A DNA stretch of 64,000 bases from JBGPQJ01 sp963709295 (GTDB taxonomy: Bacteria > Chloroflexota > Anaerolineae > Anaerolineales > Villigracilaceae). Below the pieces are notes generated by a model. The model searched no databases, was not told the DNA's origin, and saw only the letters and a list, made by a program, of their open reading frames with translations. Where the stretch lies: assembly GCA_963709295.1 (NCBI GenBank), contig CAVPVW010000003.1:744001-808000 (forward strand), in the 5' to 3' direction. Numbering within the stretch: position 1 is the first letter of the stretch; each line of letters opens with the position of its first letter. The translations under genes and the position numbers were made by a program. Of the stretch, positions 1 to 8,264 are shown piece after piece.

Positions 1-2
1 CA

Positions 3-683
3 GGCATTGCAGGATTCCTTGTTGCTTATGGGCTGCACTTAATGCAACTTATCATTTTCACGCAGGATTATAGAGAGGCTATTTCGATATTAATTGATCG
101 TGCTGCCACGCGCACTCTGGGCACTAATCCATATACGACGGCATGTGATTATTCTAATCTCGTGATACTAACCCTTAAGTATCTCGGTTCCCAATCCATT
201 TTCAGATCGGATATACCATTAGTCTGGTTGTTCAGCTCATATGCAATTGGTGTCACATTATTAATCCCGCTTCGTCAAAAAAAGCCAACATCCCTATTCT
301 TGATATTAATTTCATCGACGATTATCGCTTTTGCAATTTCCGTGGACATGTTCATCGGAAAACCTGGACTAGGCATTTCACAATTATTGGTCATTACCTT
401 AGGGATTTGCGGATTATTATATGGGATAGTATCCTTAGCCAACTACATATTTCCCAGACCTGACAAGCTGATTCGGTTGGCTCTCACAACCACCTGGGCG
501 CTGTTATCCTCTTTTTCCTGGGTAATTTTGGCAAAAAACCATATGTCCTGTCATCTCCATATAAATTCTATTGTCTTTTATATACCCTTCGGCATCACCT
601 TATTCTTGTTTCTGGGTTATTGGCTTGATACTTTAATTTCGAATCGCTCATCTCTTAAGTTCTCTCGGAATTATTTAAGATGA
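3..683 (+). CDS. Polytopic membrane protein, 5' end cut off by the window
   Basis: The frame is open from the first complete codon at position 3, so the gene begins upstream of the window. The visible 226 residues contain about six hydrophobic segments separated by short polar loops. One loop near the N-terminal side has a run of charged and polar residues (FTQDYREAI) that could be extracytoplasmic. No family motif is clear. It ends in an ATGA overlap with a FAD oxidoreductase, and the following genes are glycosyltransferases and sugar enzymes, so a role in surface polysaccharide assembly (for example a GT-C-like glycosyltransferase or polymerase) is an inference from context only. Base composition is more AT-rich than the genes after 6 kb. 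Confidence 0.6.
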   Translation, partial: GIAGFLVAYGLHLMQLIIFTQDYREAISILIDRAATRTLGTNPYTTACDYSNLVILTLKYLGSQSIFRSDIPLVWLFSSYAIGVTLLIPLRQKKPTSLFLILISSTIIAFAISVDMFIGKPGLGISQLLVITLGICGLLYGIVSLANYIFPRPDKLIRLALTTTWALLSSFSWVILAKNHMSCHLHINSIVFYIPFGITLFLFLGYWLDTLISNRSSLKFSRNYLR

Positions 684-1810
684 TTGATTCGAATTCCGCC
701 TACGATGCCGTTGTGATTGGTGGGGGTTTCTTCGGCTGCAGCCTTGCCATTCAGTTAATTAAAAAACACAAACGCGTTCTGATACTCGAGATGGGGACAG
801 ATATCCTCGAACGCGCTTCATATGCAAATCAAGCCCGGGTGCACAATGGTTATCATTACCCTAGAAGCTTGCTGACGGCATTGCGATCCCGAGTAAATTT
901 CCCCCGTTTCGTCCATGATTATGCGGATTGTATTTTCTCAGAGTTTGAGCAATACTATGCGATTGGCAGGAATTTTTCCAAGGTCACAGCCACTCAATAT
1001 CGGACCTTCATGGAAAGAATTGGCGCGGAGGTAGCACCTGCACCAAAATCCATAATGCGTCTCGCCAACCCAGCTTTGATTGAGGATATTTTCTCAGTCA
1101 AGGAATATGCTTTTAATGCGGTCAAACTAATAAATCAGCTCAATCAGCAATTGTCAAACCTTGGAATTATGATTTGGTTTTGTACGAAAGCTAGACGCCT
1201 AGAATACAAAAATGGTCACGGTATTAATATTCAACTCGAATCCATTGGGGACCAGGGCCACTCCGGTTCGATTCTGGCTACCAAAGTATATAATTGCACA
1301 TATTCCCATTTAAACCAAGTTTTACAAGATTCCCAAGTTCCACTTATTTCACTGAAACATGAGATCACCGAAATGGCTCTTCTCGAAATTCCAGATGATC
1401 TTCAAGGGATAGGGATGACCGTGATGTGCGGACCTTTCTTTTCATTCATGCCTTTCCCGTCAACGGGATATCATACATTAAGCCATGTACGCTACACGCC
1501 TCACAATTACTGGATCGACAATTCATCAAACTACAATGACCCTTATGACATCCTTGATCGCTCTACTAAGAAAAGTCATGCTATACACATGCTCAAGGAT
1601 GCCCAAAGGTTTTTCCCCCTACTCAACCAGTCTCAAATCGTCAATTCGCTGTGGGAGATAAAGACAGTGCTTCCCTCGAGTGAAGTAGATGATAGTCGAC
1701 CTATTCTGCTAAAAAAGAATTACGGCATGCCAGGTCTCACTTGCATCCTCGGCGGAAAAATTGACAATATATACGACGTTTTCGATGAGCTCGAAGGAGA
1801 AATAAATTGA
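680..1810 (+). CDS. FAD-dependent oxidoreductase (DAO family)
   Basis: 376 residues. The N-terminus carries the Rossmann dinucleotide-binding motif VVIGGGFFG (residues 11-19) followed by an acidic residue after the second strand (LILEMG), as expected for FAD binding. The overall build resembles the D-amino-acid oxidase/L-2-hydroxyglutarate oxidase class of deaminating or dehydrogenating flavoenzymes. The substrate cannot be told. The start overlaps the previous stop (ATGA), and its own stop overlaps the TTG start of the next glycosyltransferase, so translation is probably coupled. In surface-polysaccharide clusters such proteins may oxidise a sugar or sugar-nucleotide; that is inference. Confidence 0.75.
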   Translation: MIDSNSAYDAVVIGGGFFGCSLAIQLIKKHKRVLILEMGTDILERASYANQARVHNGYHYPRSLLTALRSRVNFPRFVHDYADCIFSEFEQYYAIGRNFSKVTATQYRTFMERIGAEVAPAPKSIMRLANPALIEDIFSVKEYAFNAVKLINQLNQQLSNLGIMIWFCTKARRLEYKNGHGINIQLESIGDQGHSGSILATKVYNCTYSHLNQVLQDSQVPLISLKHEITEMALLEIPDDLQGIGMTVMCGPFFSFMPFPSTGYHTLSHVRYTPHNYWIDNSSNYNDPYDILDRSTKKSHAIHMLKDAQRFFPLLNQSQIVNSLWEIKTVLPSSEVDDSRPILLKKNYGMPGLTCILGGKIDNIYDVFDELEGEIN

Positions 1811-2790
1811 CCGTATCTGACGTCTTTGTCTCCGTGGTCGCCCCCATCAGAAACGATGCCGAAATCATCACAGATTTTATTAACGATGTCATGAAAGTGC
1901 TTGAGGATAATTACACCAATTATGAATTGGTTTTGGTGGACGATGGATCTTCAGATGGTTCCACTGAAATAATCACGGATTCCTTACTGCACCATTCTTG
2001 CGTTCGGATAATTTGTCTTTCAAGGCATTTCGGGGTGGAAATGGCCATATCTGCCGGACTCGATTCGGCCATCGGTGATTTTGTGGTTGTGATGTTGCCC
2101 AATGAGGATCCACCCGCGGAAATCCCTGAAATGGTTTCGATCTGTAAAAGCGGCACAGGAATCGTAACCGGTGTCCGGATTACCCGTTCAGGGGACCCTT
2201 ATTGGTCCCGGATAGGAGCTAAAACTTTCTATTGGTACATAAATAAAATCGTGGAATTAAACATACCTGAGAATTCTACACTTTTCCGGGTATTGAGCAG
2301 GCAGGCTGTTAACGCAATCACCCAAATCCGTGATCGATATCGGTATATTCGATTAATCTCAAATTACATTGGTTATTCGCAAACTGAATACAAATATACA
2401 GCCATCAATCGTGCTAATCGGAAAACGCACCGAAGTATAAAGCAATCCATCAATCTTGCTGTGGATCTGGTTGTAGCCAATTCCGCCCATCCGCTTAGGA
2501 TTGTGAGTTTTATCGGGCTCATCGCTGGTTTATTGAACCTCCTTTATATTACTTACGTTATTGGAATTTTTATCTTTAAAGAACAAGTAGCGGAAGGATG
2601 GGCGACCACAAATTTCCAATCAGCGGTGATGTTCTTCTTTATCTTTGTGATCCTGACAGTCTTGAGTGAATATGTTGGGAGGATCCTGGAAGAAACCCGT
2701 CATCGTCCCCTTTATTATGTGCTCGAGGAAAAAAACAGCTCTGTTATGGTAGCAAACGCAGATCGAAAAAATGTCGTGGATTCGGAATAG
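1807..2790 (+). CDS. Family 2 glycosyltransferase with C-terminal membrane anchor
   Basis: 327 residues, read from a TTG at 1807 that overlaps the previous stop and is preceded by an AAGGAGA Shine-Dalgarno sequence. The N-terminal GT-A domain shows the family 2 nucleotide-binding motif VLVDDGSSDGS near residue 45 and a second acidic segment around residue 100. Two hydrophobic segments follow at roughly residues 235-257 and 272-292, giving the GtrB/ArnC/DPM1-like layout in which the enzyme transfers a sugar from a nucleotide donor to undecaprenyl phosphate at the cytoplasmic face of the membrane. Donor identity is unknown. Confidence 0.85.
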   Translation: MTVSDVFVSVVAPIRNDAEIITDFINDVMKVLEDNYTNYELVLVDDGSSDGSTEIITDSLLHHSCVRIICLSRHFGVEMAISAGLDSAIGDFVVVMLPNEDPPAEIPEMVSICKSGTGIVTGVRITRSGDPYWSRIGAKTFYWYINKIVELNIPENSTLFRVLSRQAVNAITQIRDRYRYIRLISNYIGYSQTEYKYTAINRANRKTHRSIKQSINLAVDLVVANSAHPLRIVSFIGLIAGLLNLLYITYVIGIFIFKEQVAEGWATTNFQSAVMFFFIFVILTVLSEYVGRILEETRHRPLYYVLEEKNSSVMVANADRKNVVDSE

Positions 2791-2801
2791 TAGAGGGAAG
2801 G

Positions 2802-3588
2802 ATGATTTTCCCAGTTGAATGGCAGTTACCTGAATTTTCTGTTTATGAATTTTCCCCTAAAAAAAATAAAATCGCCATCTGCGTATTCACTCTTAACGAA
2901 GGTGAAAAATTCCAAAAACAAATACAAGAAATGGCACCCCTGGCTGAAAATTACGATATCCTAATTGCAGATGGCGGGTCAACGGACAATTCAACGAACG
3001 CTTCTTTTCTATCAACAGAATCAGGTAAATGTGCTAATCGTTAAGACAGGGAGAGGGAAGCTCAGCGCACAGATGAGAATGGCCTTTGCCTATTCAACAA
3101 TCCGGGGATATCAAGGGGTCATTGCCATCGATGGAAATAACAAAGATGATACCCGTGCGGTGAATTTATTTGCCCGTGCCCTGGAAGAAGGTTTTGATCA
3201 CATCCAAGGCTCAAGATTTATTCCCGGAGGGCAGGGTATCCATACTCCTTGGATGCGCCACTGGGCGATTCGATTAATTCATGCGCCATTAATTTCCCTA
3301 GCAGCCGGAACAAGGTACACGGATACAACAAATGGATTTAGGGGTTACAGTGCAAAGTTTCTTCTAGACCGAAATGTGAACCCCTTCAGGGAGGTCTTTT
3401 CAACTTATGAATTGCATTATTACTTGGCCATTAGGGCTCCGAGGTTGGGTTACCGAGTCACTGAAGTCCCTGTGACAAGGCGATACCCTAGCCAAGGAAA
3501 GATTCCAACAAAAATTAGCCCACTTCAAGGAAATTTATTGATTCTGAAAATACTGCTATTGGCAATTATGGGTAGGTATAATCCATGA
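2802..3588 (+). CDS. Family 2 glycosyltransferase (DPM1-like), reading frame broken once
   Basis: Two frames together encode one GT2 enzyme of about 261 residues. The first frame (2802-3044) has a start ATG, the strand ICVFTLNEGEKF and the motif IADGGSTDNST. The second (read to 3588) continues with VLIVKTGRGKLSAQMRMA, AIDGNNKDDT (acidic metal/nucleotide site) and TDTTNGFRGYS. The switch lies between about 2990 and 3015 and needs the loss of a single base, so the sequence carries one extra base near a T/C-rich stretch. The total length becomes a whole number of codons after this correction. It is either a sequencing error or a recent inactivation. The stop overlaps the next gene's ATG. Confidence 0.8.
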
Positions 3589-4298
3589 CAGGACGTGCTC
3601 TGATTGGAGCGACTGGATTTGTCGGAAGCAACCTTTTAAGACAAGGTGATTTCACCCACGCCTACTCTTCTTCCAACATTCAGGAAATCATTGACCACTC
3701 ATTTGATTTAGTGGTTTGTGCGGGTGCCAGAGCTGAAAAATGGAAAGCCAACATCGACCCCACTTGCGATCTCAATAATATTGAAAACCTAATATCTCAT
3801 CTTGGAAAGATCACTGCGAGACAATTCATTTTAATCTCAACCGTAGATGTCTACCCTAATCCTCGGGAGGTGGAGGAGGGGTCACTCATTTTCGCCGATC
3901 AGCTTGGCCCCTACGGGAAACATCGTTATCTACTAGAGATATTTACAATTGAACATTTCCCAAATTATACGATAATTCGATTGCCTGGGCTTATCGGGAA
4001 TGGGTTAAAAAAGAACTTTATCTTTGACATGCTCCATAATCCTAACGCTCTCACCCTCACACATTGTAAAAGCAGGTATCAATTTTATAGTCTGGATACC
4101 CTCTGGAAGGATATCCAGCTGGTTCTAATGAGCAAACAAAAATTGGTAAATTTTGCCACTCCGCCAATGAGCGTCGAGAAAATCGCCAAGGAATGCTTTG
4201 GAACGAAATTTTCAAATCTGTCATCCCAGCCGCCTGTTTTCTACGACGTGCGGACTCATTTTGCTAGAATCTTTAATCTCAAGGGGCATTATATTTGA
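3585..4298 (+). CDS. NAD(P)-dependent sugar epimerase/dehydratase-like protein
   Basis: 237 residues, shorter than the usual 300-330 for extended short-chain dehydrogenases. The glycine motif GATGFVG (residues 8-14) opens the Rossmann fold. A serine in ILISTVDVYPNP and a YGKHR segment about 25 residues later match the S/Y-x3-K catalytic triad of NDP-sugar epimerases. The C-terminal substrate domain is abbreviated. It starts in an ATGA overlap with the preceding glycosyltransferase and lies inside the surface-sugar operon, so it probably modifies a nucleotide sugar or a sugar lactone; the exact reaction cannot be assigned. Confidence 0.7.
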   Translation: MTGRALIGATGFVGSNLLRQGDFTHAYSSSNIQEIIDHSFDLVVCAGARAEKWKANIDPTCDLNNIENLISHLGKITARQFILISTVDVYPNPREVEEGSLIFADQLGPYGKHRYLLEIFTIEHFPNYTIIRLPGLIGNGLKKNFIFDMLHNPNALTLTHCKSRYQFYSLDTLWKDIQLVLMSKQKLVNFATPPMSVEKIAKECFGTKFSNLSSQPPVFYDVRTHFARIFNLKGHYI

Positions 4299-4360
4299 AC
4301 TCCAGAAATGGAACTTGATTCGATTAGAGAATTTGTCAAATCTGAAAGTGAAGCTAAAAA

Positions 4361-5179
4361 ATGAGACTCGCAATTTCCAATATCGCTTGGACCTCGATCG
4401 AGGACAGTCAAATTTTCTCGTTACTTCAGCAAATGAATGTGGAAGGGATCGAAATTGCACCGAGTAAATTTTGGCCGAATCCAACCTTGGCATCTAATCT
4501 GGAAATTGAAGATGTGAAGTCTCAATTCAAAGCTGCTGGATTCCTTATCCCAGCTGCTCAAGCACTCCTATTTGGGTATCCTGGATTGAAATTATTTAAG
4601 GACGAAGAAACCAGAAATAAAACCTTGGATTACTTGTTTAAGCTAAGTCGTCTTTGCTCAACCATGGGTATTTCCACTATGGTATTCGGTTCTCCAAAGA
4701 ATCGCCAAAGAAATGGGATGTTATTGGATTTATCATTGCAGATAGCTACAGAATTTTTCTTAAGTTTGGCAGAACAAATCTCTTCACTAAATGTTATATT
4801 CTGTATAGAACCAAACCCAGTAGAATATGGTTGCGATTTCATCGTTAATTCTGCCGAGGCATTATCGCTAGTTCGACAAGTAAATCATCCGAGTTTTCGT
4901 CTACACTTGGACACATCAGCCATGTTTCTGAACAATGAAAATCCCGCAAAAATAATCCCTGAATGCCTACCTTACCTGCAACATCTCCATGTAAGTGAAC
5001 CCTTCTTGGGGTTAATTGGAGATGGTCAAAATTGTCACAAATCTGTCGCTGAGAGCCTTCATCGATTTGGGTATGAAGGTTGGATCTCCATCGAAATGCG
5101 GCCAGGATTATTACCATCAAATAGCGACGCGATCCGGCGAGCCGTTGACTACACCAACGAAACTTACTTTGGAAGATAA
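4361..5179 (+). CDS. Sugar phosphate isomerase/epimerase-like TIM barrel protein
   Basis: 272 residues with the layout of the xylose-isomerase-like TIM-barrel family: an N-terminal MRLAISNIAW strand, an EGIEIAPSKFW segment, FCIEPNPVEYGCDF with the conserved metal-binding Glu, LHLDTSAM, LHVSEPFL and a closing ISIEMRP strand with a second Glu. These acidic and histidine residues are typical divalent-metal ligands. The family includes inosose dehydratases, tagatose epimerases and endonuclease IV-like folds. Here the sugar-enzyme neighbours favour a carbohydrate substrate. No strong Shine-Dalgarno sequence precedes the ATG at 4361. Confidence 0.7.
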   Translation: MRLAISNIAWTSIEDSQIFSLLQQMNVEGIEIAPSKFWPNPTLASNLEIEDVKSQFKAAGFLIPAAQALLFGYPGLKLFKDEETRNKTLDYLFKLSRLCSTMGISTMVFGSPKNRQRNGMLLDLSLQIATEFFLSLAEQISSLNVIFCIEPNPVEYGCDFIVNSAEALSLVRQVNHPSFRLHLDTSAMFLNNENPAKIIPECLPYLQHLHVSEPFLGLIGDGQNCHKSVAESLHRFGYEGWISIEMRPGLLPSNSDAIRRAVDYTNETYFGR

Positions 5180-5205
5180 CAAGACCAATTATCCTCAAAC
5201 AAGTC

Positions 5206-5973
5206 ATGAATAATGGAAATGTTTTTAAATACCACGGGGCATGCACATATAAGATAAAATTAAATCAGTGGTATCTCAAGATACCGCCTGATCTAACATC
5301 GAAATATCGCCTGGCACAATTGGATGATTATTCTGGCCTCAGGCGCAGAGATTTCCGCTGGAGTCCTCCCGCAACCCTTAGCTTGCGTGCCCGTGTTTCA
5401 GATGGAAATATTCCCGGTACCTGGGGTTTTGGTTTTTGGAATGATCCATTCAGCTTCGCCTTAGGGTTGGGAGGAATGGCTCAGGCTTTTCCGGTTCTGC
5501 CAAACGCCGCTTGGTTCTTTTTTGCTTCCCCTGAAAATCACCTATCTTTTCGCAATGACAAACCATCCAATGGATTCCTTGCGGATTCATTTCAATCCCC
5601 GCGAAAATCACCAATTCTCATTATTCCCGAGCTTACTCTATTTCCTTTACTCGTCTTTCATTCGTGGGCAAAAAGGATTCGAGAAAAGTTAAGCAGAGTT
5701 ATCGCCGAGGATAGCTTTCAGCTTCAGGTGGATGTAACTCAATGGAATTATTACCGGTTGAATTGGAAAACGGACAGAGTCGAATTTTTTATCAACAAAG
5801 ATCCTGTTCTAGTTTCTCCCATTTCACCGACCGGCCCTTTAGGATTGGTCATGTGGATAGATAATCAATTTGCCTCGTTTAAATCTTCCGGGGAAATTAA
5901 AACCGGAGTTTTGAAAACTTCAACCCCGGCTTGGATGGAAATTGAGGAACTTGAGATTAGAAACGAGGATTAA
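5206..5973 (+). CDS. Unknown protein, predicted beta-rich (lectin/glucanase-like fold possible)
   Basis: 255 residues, no signal peptide and no family I can name with certainty. The sequence is rich in aromatic residues and alternating beta-strand patterns: LSLRARVSDGNIPGTWGFGF, then VTQWNYYRLNWKTDRVEFFI, then GPLGLVMWIDNQFA. This layout recalls concanavalin A-like sandwich domains, in which a strand-rich fold binds or cleaves polysaccharides, but I do not see the catalytic ExDxxE motif of family 16 hydrolases. It is the last gene of the surface-sugar cluster and faces a convergent prenyltransferase gene 20 bases on. A carbohydrate-binding role is only an inference from fold pattern and location. 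Confidence 0.6.
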   Translation: MNNGNVFKYHGACTYKIKLNQWYLKIPPDLTSKYRLAQLDDYSGLRRRDFRWSPPATLSLRARVSDGNIPGTWGFGFWNDPFSFALGLGGMAQAFPVLPNAAWFFFASPENHLSFRNDKPSNGFLADSFQSPRKSPILIIPELTLFPLLVFHSWAKRIREKLSRVIAEDSFQLQVDVTQWNYYRLNWKTDRVEFFINKDPVLVSPISPTGPLGLVMWIDNQFASFKSSGEIKTGVLKTSTPAWMEIEELEIRNED

Positions 5974-5993
5974 ACGCTTCCTCCATCCCGTCC

Positions 5994-7052
5994 CTAGACC
6001 GGTGGCCAATATTGAGTGATGAGATCGGGTAAAACAATTCTTACCAGAGTGTCCAGAAGTATTCCCAAAATCAACAGACCGCCGTACATGCGGTTATGAT
6101 AAAACGCAAAGCCGGAAAACCATGTTGGCCAAAAAAGCCATTCCTTAGGGGGTTCTGGCGGACGAGGCTTTGTTAGCACCGCGACCACCAGAATCGCTCG
6201 TTTAATGGCGAAGAAAATTATTAACATGATGGGCGTATAGAATTTAGGTGTAAAAACAAGGTAAATTATCACAGCATAGGCAATTATTACGGCTGCCATA
6301 TTCACATAGCGTGCAGCTTTTTCTCCTATCGCTACCGGTAAAGTAGTGACACCTTTCTTTTTATCATCATCAAGTTTATCGATATGCTTTCCAATATTTA
6401 TACTCACAACAGTGAGTCCAAATGGAACCCCCGCCAGCGCAATCAGCCAATCCCATTGTCCCGTTAGAACCAGGTAAACTCCTCCGATCATGATCGGTCC
6501 CCAAATCAGGAATATAGCTAATTCACCGAGGGCAAGATGCTTGAGGGGGTAAGTGTAGAATAGGAGCGCCAAAGCTCCCACCGCAAACAACCCAATCACA
6601 GCCGGATCAAATTGAGTGTACCAAAGTGCGTACAATCCTGAAGCGAACGCGATCGTACCGCTGATATAGAACCATTTAAGTTGTGTCTTTGTATCCCAGA
6701 ACCCCTGAACCAAAGGATGGGCGCCGTATTGTGTTCGAAAATAGTTATCCGAATCAATTCCCCTAGAGAAATCTGTATAGTCATTAAGAATGTTATTGGT
6801 GCCATGGGCGATAAACAAGCCCAAAGTCACGATCAGCCAGGCAAACCAGGGAAATGGCAATCCATTTTCTGAAAAGTAACGCCAGGCAAGCAAACCGGAA
6901 ATAATGCAGGAGTAAATGGTAACCGTAGTTACACCTGACCGGGTGGCGATCAACCATTTGGAAACGACATCCAAAGCATCCCATTCTTCCTTCGTATCAA
7001 TTTTGACCAAAGTCCATAAGGCTTTACGCCACATGGAGAAATTGATTTTCAT
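5994..7052 (-). CDS. UbiA-family prenyltransferase
   Basis: 352 residues, integral membrane protein with about eight to nine hydrophobic segments. The two aspartate-rich motifs of UbiA enzymes are present: NDYTDF (residues 90-95) and GKHIDKLDDDKKK (near 215), which bind Mg-prenyl diphosphate. The family transfers a prenyl chain to an aromatic or other acceptor (menaquinone, ubiquinone, haem O, tetraether lipids). The long amphipathic N-terminus (about 35 residues) is shared with the gene next to it at 7178-8203, and the two are clearly tandem paralogues on the same strand, with a terminator between them. The acceptor cannot be told. Menaquinone biosynthesis is possible, but no other men gene is nearby. 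Confidence 0.85.
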   Translation of the reverse strand: MKINFSMWRKALWTLVKIDTKEEWDALDVVSKWLIATRSGVTTVTIYSCIISGLLAWRYFSENGLPFPWFAWLIVTLGLFIAHGTNNILNDYTDFSRGIDSDNYFRTQYGAHPLVQGFWDTKTQLKWFYISGTIAFASGLYALWYTQFDPAVIGLFAVGALALLFYTYPLKHLALGELAIFLIWGPIMIGGVYLVLTGQWDWLIALAGVPFGLTVVSINIGKHIDKLDDDKKKGVTTLPVAIGEKAARYVNMAAVIIAYAVIIYLVFTPKFYTPIMLIIFFAIKRAILVVAVLTKPRPPEPPKEWLFWPTWFSGFAFYHNRMYGGLLILGILLDTLVRIVLPDLITQYWPPV

Positions 7053-7111
7053 TTTTCGACTCCTCTAGTGAAAATTGTAACTTTATTATACAACCTATCC
7101 CGACTTTGCTT

Positions 7112-7148
7112 GAAAATAAAAAAACCTCCGAGAGAACACTCCCGGAGG
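7112..7148 (-). terminator. Rho-independent terminator downstream of the second UbiA gene
   Basis: On the minus strand a stem CCTCCG...CGGAGG (7125-7130 with 7143-7148, extended by GAG/CTC inside) is followed by seven T residues and an AT-rich tail. It would end transcription of the 7178-8203 gene and separates the two prenyltransferase paralogues into different transcripts. Confidence 0.85.
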
Positions 7149-7177
7149 TCAGACAAACAAATTCCTGGTTTTTACAA

Positions 7178-8203
7178 TTATCGCCAAAATGCTGGCAGAA
7201 ACACACGCAGTGCTGTATCGAGCATCAATCCGAGCATGAACCAAAGTCCAAAAGCGCGGTTATTGATAAAGGAGAGAGGCGCAAAATACAATGGCCAACC
7301 GCCCTGCCCGTCGGGAAAACCTTCAGGTCGGGTATCCGGACGCGGTTTAAGTAAGGCAGGATATACCTTGAGAAAGGTAGGAACAGCGAAGAAAACAACC
7401 AGCATGATCGGGGTGAAAAATCGTGTAAAGACCAAAGCTGTTACAAAAATATAAGAAAGCACCATCATGCTCAGAACGGCGTAGCGCGCATTGGTCTCAC
7501 CGATCAAGACAGGCAATGTATATATCTTCTTTTCCTTATCCGGCTTGATTTTATCAATGTGCTTGCCGAAAATGACAGTGGTCACACCCAGGACATAAGG
7601 AAGGCTTGCCCAAACCACGTTCCAATCCCATGCCCCAGCCAGGACATAGTACCCTCCGCCGATCATTAAGGGTCCCCAAACAATAAGAACGGCCAGTTCT
7701 CCCAGGGCAATATATTTGAGAGGCCACGTGTAAAAGAGAACAAAAAAGGCACCCAGACCGAGGAGGATCATGATGTTCCTGTCCCAGCCGTTGTAAGCAA
7801 TAAGAAGAATTCCAAGCGCTGCGGCAATTGCACCGGTTACGGCGGTGTATGTCAATAGCTGGGTGGTGGTCATTAAACCGTCAGCAACAGGCTGTGGTCC
7901 GTATTGGGTGCGAAAATAATTATCCTTATCCACACCTTTTTTGAAATCAGTATAGTCGTTAAATAAATTGTTTGTCGCATGCGCCATGATCAAGCCAAAT
8001 GCCAAGGCCAACCAGGGGAGGAATTGAAAAGCGCCATCTCTAGCCGCAAACAATCCCGCCAACGCAGCGGACAAGAAGGTCATGATGAGCACTGCTGCCC
8101 GAGTAGAAATCAACCATTTTGAGACAAGGTCTAACCGATCCCATTCCTCTTTGGTGACGGAGGGGATAACATTCAATGCCTTCTTCCACATTGCGAAGTT
8201 CAT
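7178..8203 (-). CDS. UbiA-family prenyltransferase (tandem paralogue)
   Basis: 341 residues with the same architecture as its downstream neighbour: an N-terminal amphipathic stretch containing TKEEWDRLDLVSKWLISTRA, NDYTDF (residues 82-87) and GKHIDKIKPDKEKK as the two aspartate motifs, plus eight to nine transmembrane segments. Conserved loops (NYFRTQYGPQPV; YTWPLKYIALGELA) are shared nearly word for word between the two paralogues, so the duplication is real and both copies keep the catalytic motifs. They may act on different acceptors or prenyl lengths. Confidence 0.85.
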   Translation of the reverse strand: MNFAMWKKALNVIPSVTKEEWDRLDLVSKWLISTRAAVLIMTFLSAALAGLFAARDGAFQFLPWLALAFGLIMAHATNNLFNDYTDFKKGVDKDNYFRTQYGPQPVADGLMTTTQLLTYTAVTGAIAAALGILLIAYNGWDRNIMILLGLGAFFVLFYTWPLKYIALGELAVLIVWGPLMIGGGYYVLAGAWDWNVVWASLPYVLGVTTVIFGKHIDKIKPDKEKKIYTLPVLIGETNARYAVLSMMVLSYIFVTALVFTRFFTPIMLVVFFAVPTFLKVYPALLKPRPDTRPEGFPDGQGGWPLYFAPLSFINNRAFGLWFMLGLMLDTALRVFLPAFWR

Positions 8204-8264
8204 ATTTTTCTACCTTTCAATAAACTATTGGGTGTGAAAATTTTTTTAGCCTTATTTTTTTTAT

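Noticed and set aside
2965..2990. Independent start for a second glycosyltransferase inside 2802-3588
   Set aside because: The residues before VNVLIVK do not form a GT2 N-terminus; the missing first strand and DGGSTDNS motif are in the other frame, so it is one broken gene.
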